DNA from: CAZPMO01 sp964587515
GTDB taxonomy: Bacteria; Pseudomonadota; Alphaproteobacteria; MPNO01
Assembly (NCBI GenBank): GCA_964587515.1
Contig: CAZPMO010000035.1
Coordinates: 1 to 32,616 of the forward strand
Reading direction: 5' to 3'
DNA: 32,616 nt
Both the position numbers and the translations under genes were made by a program. Numbering within the stretch: position 1 is the first letter of the stretch; the number at the start of each line of letters is the position of its first letter. Under the pieces are notes generated by a model. That model saw only the letters and a program-made list of their open reading frames with translations. It was not told the DNA's origin and ran no database searches. Below are positions 17,534 through 25,649 of the stretch, piece after piece.

Positions 17534-18151
17534 CTGACATCCGTCGCCGTAATTGATTATGGGCTTTGCAACCTCGACTCGATCTCGCGGGCATTGGAGG
17601 AGTGCGGCGCGGATGTCGTTGTCGCAACCGATCCCGCCGCTATCAAGGCGGCGGACCGGCTTGTCCTTCCGGGGGTCGGTGCCTTCCCAGAGGCGATGAA
17701 GAACATGCGGGAACGAGGGTTGGCCGCGGCGTTGCTGGAGCGGGTCGCGGATGGTCGAACACCGCTGCTCGGCATTTGTCTCGGAATGCAACTTCTTGCG
17801 TCCAAGGGGACCGAGTTCGGGGATTGTCACGGGTTGGGATTGATCGAGGGCACCGTCCATCGCCTACGGCCCGCGAGCAAGCAAGAGCGGGTGCCGCATA
17901 TGGGCTGGAACGAGCTTAATCGGCGGGGCCCGACGACATTGCTCGATGGCGTCCCCGAGGAGAAAGATTTCTATTTCGTTCACAGCTACCATCTCGAACC
18001 GGAAGACAATGCGGCGGTTGTCGCCACGACGCCTCACGGTGGTGGGTTCGTTTCATTGGTGCGTCGCGACAATGTGTACGGAACCCAATTCCATCCCGAA
18101 AAGAGTCAACGTGCTGGCTTTACGTTGTTGACGAATTTTCTTGCGGTTTAG
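17534..18151 (+). CDS. hisH: HisH-like glutamine amidotransferase with probable CTG start
   Basis: This class I glutaminase of about 205 residues would feed ammonia to the HisF-like partner and the WbpG-type enzyme. The triad is intact: Cys82 in GICLGMQLL, and His187 and Glu189 in FHPEKSQ. LPGVGAF and PHMGWNEL are also conserved. The family's N-terminal strand is present in frame as SVAVIDYGLCNLDS, but it lies upstream of the first TTG (17594), and there is no ATG, GTG or TTG after the upstream TAA at 17525. CTG 17534 is the most plausible initiator, and TAAAGAA lies just before it. Starting at TTG 17594 would delete the first strand and oxyanion-side loop. This duplicates a histidine enzyme in a glycan context, so it is not expected to make histidine. 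Confidence 0.85.
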   Translation: MTSVAVIDYGLCNLDSISRALEECGADVVVATDPAAIKAADRLVLPGVGAFPEAMKNMRERGLAAALLERVADGRTPLLGICLGMQLLASKGTEFGDCHGLGLIEGTVHRLRPASKQERVPHMGWNELNRRGPTTLLDGVPEEKDFYFVHSYHLEPEDNAAVVATTPHGGGFVSLVRRDNVYGTQFHPEKSQRAGFTLLTNFLAV

Positions 18152-18172
18152 TCGGTCAGTAGAGGGATACCA

Positions 18173-18931
18173 GTGCTGAAAATCCGTATCATGCCCACAC
18201 TCCTATATAAAGATGTTGGGCTGGTGAAGGGTGTGGCATTTGATTCCTGGCGTCGGGTCGGGGCCGCGATGCAGGCAATCAAGGTCTACAACATGCGTGA
18301 GGTTGACGAGCTGGTGTTTCTCGATATCACCGCCACGCGAAATGGCCGACAGCCCGATTTCGAATTGATCGATGACCTGGCCGATGAATGTTTCATGCCG
18401 TTGACGGTCGGCGGTGGCATTCGAGATGCCGAGGATGTTCGTCGCTTGTTGATGGTCGGAGCTGACAAGGTGGCAATCAATACAGCCGCCCTTGAGAGAC
18501 CCGAACTGATCGCGGAATGCGCCAAGCGCTTCGGAAGCCAATGTTTGGTCGTTTCGATCGACGCGCGACGCGAAGCCGATGGCCGACATCGGGTCTACAG
18601 TTACTCTGGTACCTGCCCCGTGGAGGTAGATCCCGTCACCGCGGCGAAGCGCGCCGAGGCCGAAGGGGCCGGCGAAATCCTGCTCACCTCAATCGACCGG
18701 GACGGAACTATGGATGGGTACGATATCGAGCTTATCAAAAGTGTGAGTGACGCGGTGAACGTGCCAGTGATTGCATCGGGTGGTGCCGGGTCGCCGAAGG
18801 ATATGGTTGCGGCTCTCCGCGATGGTCATGCATCGGCAATAGCTGCCGCCAGCATTTTCCATTTCACTCAGCAGACCCCGGCGGAAGCGAAGGCCGTTTT
18901 ACGTGCGCACGACTTTCCCATGCGTAACTGA
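18173..18931 (+). CDS. hisF: HisF-like imidazole glycerol phosphate synthase cyclase subunit, divergent
   Basis: This 252-residue (beta/alpha)8 barrel resembles HisF (GADKVAINTAA, SIDRDGTMDGYD, VIASGGAGS). Position 11, the catalytic Asp of true HisF, is Leu in TLLYKD, while Asp130 in VSIDARRE is kept. That pattern fits the HisF2 proteins of WbpG clusters, which would channel ammonia from HisH rather than close an imidazole ring. GTG 18173 has a good AGAGGGA site about seven bases upstream. It forms a three-gene amidination module with the two preceding genes. Confidence 0.88.
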   Translation: MLKIRIMPTLLYKDVGLVKGVAFDSWRRVGAAMQAIKVYNMREVDELVFLDITATRNGRQPDFELIDDLADECFMPLTVGGGIRDAEDVRRLLMVGADKVAINTAALERPELIAECAKRFGSQCLVVSIDARREADGRHRVYSYSGTCPVEVDPVTAAKRAEAEGAGEILLTSIDRDGTMDGYDIELIKSVSDAVNVPVIASGGAGSPKDMVAALRDGHASAIAAASIFHFTQQTPAEAKAVLRAHDFPMRN

Positions 18932-18942
18932 AGCGGCACTTA

Positions 18943-20781
18943 GTGTCCGGAACGACATCAGAGGTGGTCTTGTCCCACCCGTTGGCGGCTGAAGCGGAAA
19001 TCGTCTTCGTTGAGTCCAAATCGGCGCTAACCGCGGCTCAATTGCTTGGGCTCAACCCGACGGCTGAAATCCGCAGTAGCGCACCCGCGCTGATTGTCGA
19101 TCCGGAAATTCGCGTCGTTCAGATAGACGCAACCTTAACACCGGACCGGCTGATCGCACTTGATGACGCGGCGATCGACTTCAGCCATGTGTGCCGTGAC
19201 CTGTTTCCAGAAGATGCCGATATCGCCCTGATTGCGGCGCGTGTTCCGCTGCTACAATTACAGCCGATCATTATGAAGGCAGCTTGCCTTGAGGATGAGG
19301 ATTTTGAACGGCCGGTCGCGGTGGTTCGTCTCACAAGCCGTGACCCGATGCTCAACGACGAGCTTAGTGCGCCACTGGCCGCGTTGCTGACGGATAATCC
19401 CGCGCTCTCGGTGATCGATGTCGACGTCGCGACACTTGAAGGCGTTGATGATCCGCGGCCGCCTACACCGAGTTTTTGGCAACGCCTAGCCTTCGCGCAT
19501 CCGGGCACCTTGATCTACCGATTGGTTGAGCGACTTGTGACACGAGGCGATATTGCCGGCCCGCGCGGGACGATCTTGATGCTTCGGGAAAACGAACTCA
19601 GCAAGGAAACCGCGCTCTGGATGCTGCCACGAGGGTTTCTCTTCCGGCATCTGGGCATGAGTCGGCGGGAAACCATGGTACCGGAAGCCGCGGAACTGAG
19701 GTTACTCGAGGGAATAGTCAGCGATACTGTCGACCGGCTTTTTCGCCGCCTAATCGCCGATCGACCGCGCGCCGCCGTGACCAGGTGCTTTGTCCATATC
19801 CTGGCCGAACAGTTCGGACGTTATCGGGCAAGTCTTGAGGATTGGAGAAACACCCTGGACGGCATGCGGCGACTCCGGCCGCGTGCCGTCTTTACCAATC
19901 ATCTGAATGATCCGGAGTTCGTCGGTCTGCACAAGATATTACGTGAAAGACGAATTCCGCTGGTTGGCTTCCAGCACGGTGTAACGGTCGAGATCAACGG
20001 CCGCATTCGGCGCTATGACGCGCAGTTGGACAGTGCGGTGGCCGACATCGAGATGATGTTCAACGACGAAGGCGTGGCGGTGTCGGAGGCCAGTGCCTTT
20101 CGTCGCGCGCGATCGGTCGCGGTGGGGCTTCCCAGCGACTATCGCCGAGGTCGTCGATTGAAAGGACTGCGCGCCGCGCCGCCGATTTGGTATCTTTCGA
20201 CGGCGCTGTATCTCGCGAATGACGGTGCGATGGTCGAAGGTGTCAATGATAATGACAAGGCGGCATTCGAGACAGAATTAATCGAGCGCGTTCTGTCGCG
20301 AGCGGGGCACGAGGTGCTTTACAAGCCGTATCCCGGTCGGCGCTATCTCGATCCAGACCCGGTCCTCGCCACGGCGGAAGCGGCGGAGAACATTGAAGTC
20401 CACCGCGACAGAATTGATCTTCGTTATATTGTTGGCGGCGCCAAGGTTTTGATCTCATCTCGCAGCTATTCGACACCTAGCTGGTGTCTTGCCGCCGATA
20501 AGCCATTAATTCATATCGACATCCCCGAACAAGCACCGCTAACTCCAGAAGCGAGGGAAAGTTTCGAGGCCGGGCTGTTCCTCTTCGATGCTGGCGCTCC
20601 TGAATTTCATGAATCACTTTTGGCGTTTATCGCTCGTCCGCTCGATGAGATAGAAGCCGATTGGCGCGCCAAGGCGCCGGCGCGCAGAGAATTGATGCGC
20701 CGCTTTATGTCAGCCCATCCCAACAGTGCTGGACGCCGTGCCGCAGGTGTTATTGCCGCGTGGATCGAGGCGCCATCGTGA
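18943..20781 (+). CDS. Uncharacterised GT-B-like surface glycan protein
   Basis: This 612-residue protein begins at GTG 18943 and I do not recognise it as a named family. The C-terminal half shows a GT-B/CDP-glycerophosphotransferase-like logic: LVGFQHGVTVE near residue 344, where the QHG turn is common in Kdo, sialyl and polyol-phosphate transferases, LYKPYPGRRYLD near 459, and VLISSRSYSTPSW near 502. The N-terminal 250 residues are hydrophilic and rich in acidic and Ala/Leu segments, with no signal peptide or transmembrane segment. It sits between the amidination module and PseG and overlaps the PseG start (GTGA). A ulosonate transferase is an attractive but unproven guess. Confidence 0.55.
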   Translation: MSGTTSEVVLSHPLAAEAEIVFVESKSALTAAQLLGLNPTAEIRSSAPALIVDPEIRVVQIDATLTPDRLIALDDAAIDFSHVCRDLFPEDADIALIAARVPLLQLQPIIMKAACLEDEDFERPVAVVRLTSRDPMLNDELSAPLAALLTDNPALSVIDVDVATLEGVDDPRPPTPSFWQRLAFAHPGTLIYRLVERLVTRGDIAGPRGTILMLRENELSKETALWMLPRGFLFRHLGMSRRETMVPEAAELRLLEGIVSDTVDRLFRRLIADRPRAAVTRCFVHILAEQFGRYRASLEDWRNTLDGMRRLRPRAVFTNHLNDPEFVGLHKILRERRIPLVGFQHGVTVEINGRIRRYDAQLDSAVADIEMMFNDEGVAVSEASAFRRARSVAVGLPSDYRRGRRLKGLRAAPPIWYLSTALYLANDGAMVEGVNDNDKAAFETELIERVLSRAGHEVLYKPYPGRRYLDPDPVLATAEAAENIEVHRDRIDLRYIVGGAKVLISSRSYSTPSWCLAADKPLIHIDIPEQAPLTPEARESFEAGLFLFDAGAPEFHESLLAFIARPLDEIEADWRAKAPARRELMRRFMSAHPNSAGRRAAGVIAAWIEAPS

Positions 20782-22307
20782 CGCCACGACGAGAAGAGCG
20801 GCTTGCCGTCTTTCGACCGAATGGTGGTCCGGAAATTGGAGCCGGGCACGTCACCCGGTGCTTGGCGCTCGCGTTGGCGTTGCGATCGAATGGTTGGCGC
20901 TGTGAATTTGCGGTTCGACCAGAGACGATAGCCGTTTGTCACGATCTTACCGAACGAAGGTTTGAGGTATTTGTTACGGAAGATCACACAGTGGAAATTA
21001 TGGCGGCGCGTTGGCCGGATGGCTGCGATCTGTTGGTTATCGACGATTACACGGTGTGGGCGGAAGACGAAACGCCGCTTCGATCTTGGACACGCAAACT
21101 TCTCGTTATCGACGATCTGGCGGAGCGGCAACACGATGGTGATCTGTTGCTCGATCCGACTTTGGGGCGCGTACCAAAGGCCTATGATGGATTGACGCCC
21201 GAGCATTGCGCAATATTCCATGGGCCGTGCTACGCGCTGTTGCGACCCGAGTTTTCCGCCGTTCGTTGTCTTGAGGAGGCAGTGCGTGATGCCAACCAGG
21301 TGCTTGTCATGCTGGGTGCGACAGACCCCGACAATGCAACCGCCAAGGTCCTGGCGGCGCTGCGCGGGACCGGTTTCGCAATCGATGTGGTCCTTGGTGC
21401 CGGTGCACCGCATCTTGAAGCGGTACGCGTCCTGGCGGCGGATATGGAGGAGCGGGTAACGCTGCATGTCGGTGTCGGTGCGGCGGCGATATCGAACCTG
21501 ATGACAAGAGCGACATTGGCAATCGGTGCCGCGGGTTCGGGTGCCTGGGAACGTTGCGCGCTCGGCCTGCCGTCGCTTCTGGTGGTAATTGCCGAGAATC
21601 AACAACTTGTTGCATCGTCCCTGAGCACGCGTGGCGCCGCTCTATCTCTCGGTAATATCAATTCAATCGATGGCGAAACCATCGCCTCGGCGGTGTGTGA
21701 CTTAATGGAAGCGCCCGACCAGCGGGCAAATATTAGTGAGACGGCAAGGGTAATCTGCGATGCGCGAGGCGCGGCACGTCTTGCAATACATTTGACTGGT
21801 GCGAACGATAGCCTTGGCATGTCCGTGACACTGCGACCTCCGGCACGTCTCGATTGCGACACGATACTGGGTTGGCAGCGCGAACCGTCGGCGCGGCGCC
21901 ACTTCCACAACCCGTTTCCTCCATCGGAAGAGGAACATCGAGTTTGGTTTGAACGACAGTGGGAAAGCGAGGACGCAAGTCTCCTTATCATTGAAGTGGA
22001 CGGCGAGGCGGCCGGGATTTTGCGGTTGGACCCGGTTTGCCCTGATAAACCGACACTACATCTTTTGGTGTCGATCTTGGTTGCCTCGTCCTGGCGCGGC
22101 CGGGGTGTTGCCAAGGTAGCCCTCGATACAGCCCACCGACTTTGGCCGGAGGCAACATTCGTGGCGAGCGTAAAGGCGGAGAACGATGCTTCCCACCGAT
22201 TATTTCGCGCGGCCGGATACATTCCACGTGATGGCGAGATAAACTATAGCCGGTTGTCCGAGCTGCGATCCGAAGAAAATCCTAATACCCAAATGGCGCG
22301 TAAATGA
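20778..22307 (+). CDS. pseG: PseG-PseH fusion: UDP-diNAc-altrose hydrolase plus GNAT N-acetyltransferase
   Basis: This 509-residue protein joins two pseudaminic acid enzymes. Residues 8-340 are PseG-like, a MurG-type fold with FRPNGGPEIGAGHVTRC near the N-terminus (His24 being the likely catalytic base), LLVIDDYTVW, LLDPTLGR, LVMLGATDPDN and IGAAGSGAWERCALGLPSL; PseG cleaves UDP from the sugar. From about residue 348 (MSVTLRPPARL) there is a GNAT domain with WRGRGVAKVALD as the acetyl-CoA pyrophosphate loop and NDASHRLFRAAGY, matching PseH, which acetylates the 4-amino group. In many bacteria these are separate genes. GTG 20778 overlaps the upstream stop by four bases. The frame runs back to 20661, but that extension is unlikely. 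Confidence 0.88.
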   Translation: MTPRREERLAVFRPNGGPEIGAGHVTRCLALALALRSNGWRCEFAVRPETIAVCHDLTERRFEVFVTEDHTVEIMAARWPDGCDLLVIDDYTVWAEDETPLRSWTRKLLVIDDLAERQHDGDLLLDPTLGRVPKAYDGLTPEHCAIFHGPCYALLRPEFSAVRCLEEAVRDANQVLVMLGATDPDNATAKVLAALRGTGFAIDVVLGAGAPHLEAVRVLAADMEERVTLHVGVGAAAISNLMTRATLAIGAAGSGAWERCALGLPSLLVVIAENQQLVASSLSTRGAALSLGNINSIDGETIASAVCDLMEAPDQRANISETARVICDARGAARLAIHLTGANDSLGMSVTLRPPARLDCDTILGWQREPSARRHFHNPFPPSEEEHRVWFERQWESEDASLLIIEVDGEAAGILRLDPVCPDKPTLHLLVSILVASSWRGRGVAKVALDTAHRLWPEATFVASVKAENDASHRLFRAAGYIPRDGEINYSRLSELRSEENPNTQMARK

Positions 22308-23092
22308 ACGACGATCTTGTACTTCGAAAGGCCACGTCCACCGATGGCGTGGAAACGCGGGCAAACGCCAATCGTCAGTTCGGTGATGCCGACTTCGATG
22401 GCTGGGTCCATTCCTGGCTCGATGAGCTGCCAGCTGCTCGGGTGCTCGACCTATGCTGTGGCACCGGAAACCAGCTCGTTCTTTATGGGTCACGACCGGA
22501 TTGCCGGGAATTAACCGGTGTTGATATCTCAACTGAATCGCTCGAGGTCGCCCGCCGGCGCCTGCTTGAGATCGGCGGGAACGTGAATGTGGAGCTGCAT
22601 GGTCTATCGATAGACGATGCCTTTGAGCCAAACCCAATCAATGATACGACATTCGACTTGATCTCGTGTTTTTACGGCCTTTATTACGCGGCATCGGCCG
22701 CGCGTGTTATCGCGGGGGCCGCGAGTCGTCTGGCGCCCGGTGGCGTCATTGCCGTCGTCGGTCCATACGGCCGCAACAATGCAAGTCTGTTCGACCTACT
22801 AGGGCGTCATCTTGACCTGCCGGAGCTGGTCGTTCGCAGTGCGACCACTTTTATGGAACACGAGGTCCTGCCCGAGCTTGAGCAGCATTTGAACGTGCGC
22901 CAAGAGACCTTCGTCAATCGTGTTCATTATCCCAGTCAGGACGCCGTCATGGAATACTGGCGGGCCTCGACATTCCATGACGTAACTTGCGAAGCCGCCG
23001 TGGCCACGGATATCGAGGCTCATTTTCAACAAAATGAGAAGTTTACCGTTGAGAAACATGTCATGGCGGTAATTGGAGAAAAATCCATATGA
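22304..23092 (+). CDS. Class I SAM-dependent methyltransferase
   Basis: This 262-residue enzyme has a Rossmann methyltransferase core with motif I VLDLCCGTGN (47-56), an acidic motif II in LTGVDIS, and FDLISCFYGLYYA at motif IV, all typical of O- or N-methyltransferases. ATG 22304 overlaps the PseG-PseH stop (ATGA), and the gene itself overlaps the deacetylase downstream. The position suggests methylation of the pseudaminic acid derivative or its N-substituent, but the acceptor is not visible from sequence. Confidence 0.82.
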   Translation: MNDDLVLRKATSTDGVETRANANRQFGDADFDGWVHSWLDELPAARVLDLCCGTGNQLVLYGSRPDCRELTGVDISTESLEVARRRLLEIGGNVNVELHGLSIDDAFEPNPINDTTFDLISCFYGLYYAASAARVIAGAASRLAPGGVIAVVGPYGRNNASLFDLLGRHLDLPELVVRSATTFMEHEVLPELEQHLNVRQETFVNRVHYPSQDAVMEYWRASTFHDVTCEAAVATDIEAHFQQNEKFTVEKHVMAVIGEKSI

Positions 23093-23787
23093 CCGATACC
23101 GTCCTAGTCGTTGCCGCACATCCCGACGACGAGGTTCTCGGATGTGGTGGCACCATCGCCCGCCACGCGTTGGATGGCGATGATGTCTTTATCCTTATTC
23201 TTGCGGAAGGGGCGACTTCTCGGGATGGGAATACGGCGTCTACATTCTCCGCCGAAGTGACGGCGTTGCAGACCGCCGCGACCAAGGCGGCCGAAATTCT
23301 CGGTGTGGCACCGCCGCGATTCCTCGGTCTTCCAGACAATCGGCTCGATAGCCTGGATCTTCTCGACGTCGTTAAAGCCGTTGAAGCTGTGATCTCTGAA
23401 ATCTCACCAACCATCGTTTACACTCACTATGTAGGTGATTTGAACATTGATCACCAAATCGCCTTTCGCGCCGTCATCACGGCGTGCCGCCCGCAGCCAG
23501 ACACTGGGATTAGCGGAATTTATACATTCGAGACTCCCTCAAGCACGGACTGGGCTCCGCCCGATGCCGTCGGAAAATTTACACCCCGACGCTTCGTCGA
23601 CATTTCCAACACCCTGGAGCGCAAGATGGCGGCACTTGCCTGCTACGAAAGCGAGATGCGGCCGTTTCCGCATGCGCGATCGATGGAAGCGGTGGAAGCT
23701 CTGGCGAAATGGCGCGGCGCAACAATTGGGTTTAGCGCCGCCGAGACATTCGACGTCATCCGCCAGCGGATCCCTACCCGACCCTGA
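23089..23787 (+). CDS. PIG-L/LmbE-family N-deacetylase
   Basis: This 232-residue protein has the zinc motif AHPDDEVLGCGG (His11, Asp13, Asp14) and the second metal motif HYVGDLNIDHQIAF in mid-protein. Family members remove acetyl groups from GlcNAc-containing or other N-acyl sugars in the cytoplasm. In pseudaminic or legionaminic clusters such enzymes can expose the amine at C5 or C7 so that another group is attached, and the two methyltransferases and amidotransferase nearby fit that idea. ATG 23089 overlaps the upstream stop by four bases. Confidence 0.87.
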   Translation: MTDTVLVVAAHPDDEVLGCGGTIARHALDGDDVFILILAEGATSRDGNTASTFSAEVTALQTAATKAAEILGVAPPRFLGLPDNRLDSLDLLDVVKAVEAVISEISPTIVYTHYVGDLNIDHQIAFRAVITACRPQPDTGISGIYTFETPSSTDWAPPDAVGKFTPRRFVDISNTLERKMAALACYESEMRPFPHARSMEAVEALAKWRGATIGFSAAETFDVIRQRIPTRP

Positions 23788-23816
23788 CTTCCGCCGAACC
23801 GAGGAACCAAACGGTC

Positions 23817-24893
23817 ATGCAAGCATCGACCTTTAAAATTTCTGGGCGTCTTATCGGCTCGGCGCAAGCGCCATATATGGTTGCCGAGCTATCGGCCAAT
23901 CATCTCGGTTCGCTCGATGGTGCCCTGGCGCTTATCGATGCGGCCGCCGATGCTGGAGCCGACGCCGTCAAATTGCAGACCTATACCGCCGACACCATTA
24001 CCATCGACCATCACGGGCCGGGGTTCGACATCGAAGGTGGGCTCTGGGACGGGCGATCACTGTACGAACTATACGAAGAGGCGCATACGCCTTGGGAGTG
24101 GCACGAAGCCCTTTTCGCCCGCGCCCGGAAGATGGGGATGGCGGTCTTCAGCACGCCTTTTGACGCCACAGCTGTTGATTTCCTTGAGACATTCGATCCA
24201 CCGGCCTACAAGATTGCCTCATTCGAATGCACGGATATCCCACTGATCACCAAGGTCGCGGCAACCGGGCGGCCGATGATCATTTCGACCGGGATGGCGA
24301 ACCACGACGAAATAGGCGAGGCGGTCGCCGCGGCACGGGACGGCGGTGCCGCCGAGATTTGTCTCCTGCACTGTGTCAGCGCCTATCCCGCTCCGGCTGG
24401 CGACTACAATCTCCGGACCATCGCCGATCTTGCGGCAACGTTCGATGTGGTGGCTGGTCTGAGCGATCACACGGAAGGGGTCGAGGTGCCAATCGCGGCG
24501 GCGGCCCTCGGTGCCGCGCTGATCGAAAAACATTTCACGCTTCGCCGGTCAGATGGTGGGCCTGACGCGGCTTTTAGCTTGGAACCGGCGGAATTGAGGA
24601 GAATGATCGAAGGATGCCGTCTCGCCCACGAGGCGCTTGGCCGCGTCGATTACACTTGCAAGGCCAGTGAGACCGCGAATGTGCAGTTCCGGCGGTCGAT
24701 TTATGTCGTCGCCGACACCAGGGCGGGTGAGGTCTTCACCGCCGACCATATCCGCTGCATCCGGCCAGGTTTCGGTCTGCCCCCGAAACGCTTAACCGAG
24801 GTAGTTGGACGAACCGCGGCCCGCGATTTGAAACGCGGCGACCCGCTCGATGAGGGCGCCGTCATCTGGGACGATGCGAAGGCGGGCTCATAA
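23817..24893 (+). CDS. pseI: Pseudaminic acid synthase
   Basis: This 358-residue NeuB-family enzyme condenses PEP with 6-deoxy-AltdiNAc (the PseG product) to form pseudaminic acid. The barrel shows YMVAELSANHLGS, DAVKLQTYTADTITI, STPFDATAVDFLE, KIASFECTDIPLI, LHCVSAYPAP and SDHTEG. The C-terminal SAF domain begins at about SIYVVADTRAG and includes RPGFGLPPKRL. The SANH and LQTYTADT forms are characteristic of PseI rather than NeuB or LegI. ATG 23817 has GAGGAACC upstream. It overlaps the cytidylyltransferase stop-to-start (TAATG). Confidence 0.93.
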   Translation: MQASTFKISGRLIGSAQAPYMVAELSANHLGSLDGALALIDAAADAGADAVKLQTYTADTITIDHHGPGFDIEGGLWDGRSLYELYEEAHTPWEWHEALFARARKMGMAVFSTPFDATAVDFLETFDPPAYKIASFECTDIPLITKVAATGRPMIISTGMANHDEIGEAVAAARDGGAAEICLLHCVSAYPAPAGDYNLRTIADLAATFDVVAGLSDHTEGVEVPIAAAALGAALIEKHFTLRRSDGGPDAAFSLEPAELRRMIEGCRLAHEALGRVDYTCKASETANVQFRRSIYVVADTRAGEVFTADHIRCIRPGFGLPPKRLTEVVGRTAARDLKRGDPLDEGAVIWDDAKAGS

Positions 24894-25618
24894 TGAATGT
24901 CGACCCAACCCGCCATACGGTCGTCATCATACAGGCGAGAATGACCTCGACCCGATTGCCGGGGAAGGTCATGCTACGGCTCGGCCCAGGAACCGTACTC
25001 GATTGCGTGCTCCGACGGGCCTACCGAATCCCGGGCATCGATCAAGTCTGTCTGGCGGTCCCCGAGGGCGAGGAGCATCAGCCGATCCTCGATGTCGCGG
25101 CGGGCTACGAAGGCCTTTCGGTGGTTCGGGGACCCGAGGCGGATGTGTTGCGGCGCTATGCGATCGCCGCCGAGGCCACGGAAGCTGATTTCGTGGTGCG
25201 CGTGACATCCGACTGTCCGCTCATCGACCCGGCTGTTTCGGGCGCTGTGGTTGCCACCGCGCACGCAACAAACGCCTGCGCCCGAACGAGTTTCGAGACC
25301 GGGTTTCCGCTCGGTCTCGATACCGAGGCAATGCCAGTCGGACTGTTGTTCGAAGCCGATCGGCGAGCGACGGAAGCGGCCGAACGTGAACACGTGACAC
25401 CTTTTATATGGCGCCAACCCAACCGGTTTCCGGTCACCTATATTGACCGCCGGCCCGACCGTCGTGCCTGGCGTCTCACCCTTGATACGCAAGCCGATTA
25501 CGAGCTGATTCGGGCGGTCTATGAGGCGCTCGGTCGAGACGACCCCTGTTTCGATTTTAAGGCGATCGAGGCGCTCTTGAACGAACATCCCGAGCTCGCC
25601 GAACTCAACACCCAATGA
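24893..25618 (+). CDS. pseF: SpsF/PseF-type cytidylyltransferase (CMP-pseudaminate synthetase)
   Basis: This 241-residue nucleotidyltransferase has IIQARMTSTRLPGKV near the N-terminus (residues 12-26), RGPEADVLRRY and VTSDCPLIDP, the SpsF/KdsB-like pattern. Beside PseI it most likely makes CMP-pseudaminic acid. The second cytidylyltransferase at 523 has the different VPARGGSK loop, so the two probably load different ulosonic acids. ATG 24893 shares a base with the PseI stop. Confidence 0.87.
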   Translation: MNVDPTRHTVVIIQARMTSTRLPGKVMLRLGPGTVLDCVLRRAYRIPGIDQVCLAVPEGEEHQPILDVAAGYEGLSVVRGPEADVLRRYAIAAEATEADFVVRVTSDCPLIDPAVSGAVVATAHATNACARTSFETGFPLGLDTEAMPVGLLFEADRRATEAAEREHVTPFIWRQPNRFPVTYIDRRPDRRAWRLTLDTQADYELIRAVYEALGRDDPCFDFKAIEALLNEHPELAELNTQ

Positions 25619-25638
25619 GTTGGGCGAACGAGGAGAGC

Positions 25639-25649
25639 ATGGAGAGAGA
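25639..25649 (+). promoter_or_regulatory. Ribosome binding site deciding the methyltransferase start
   Basis: The GGAGAGA stretch directly upstream of ATG 25650 supports that start over the longer TTG-initiated reading at 25620. Confidence 0.5.

Noticed and set aside
17534..18931. HisH and HisF as histidine biosynthesis enzymes
   Set aside because: They follow a WbpG-type amidotransferase, and HisF lacks the Asp at position 11 needed for ring closure.
20661..20777. N-terminal extension of the PseG-PseH frame
   Set aside because: It lies inside the preceding gene, has no PseG character, and GTG 20778 gives a four-base coupled start.
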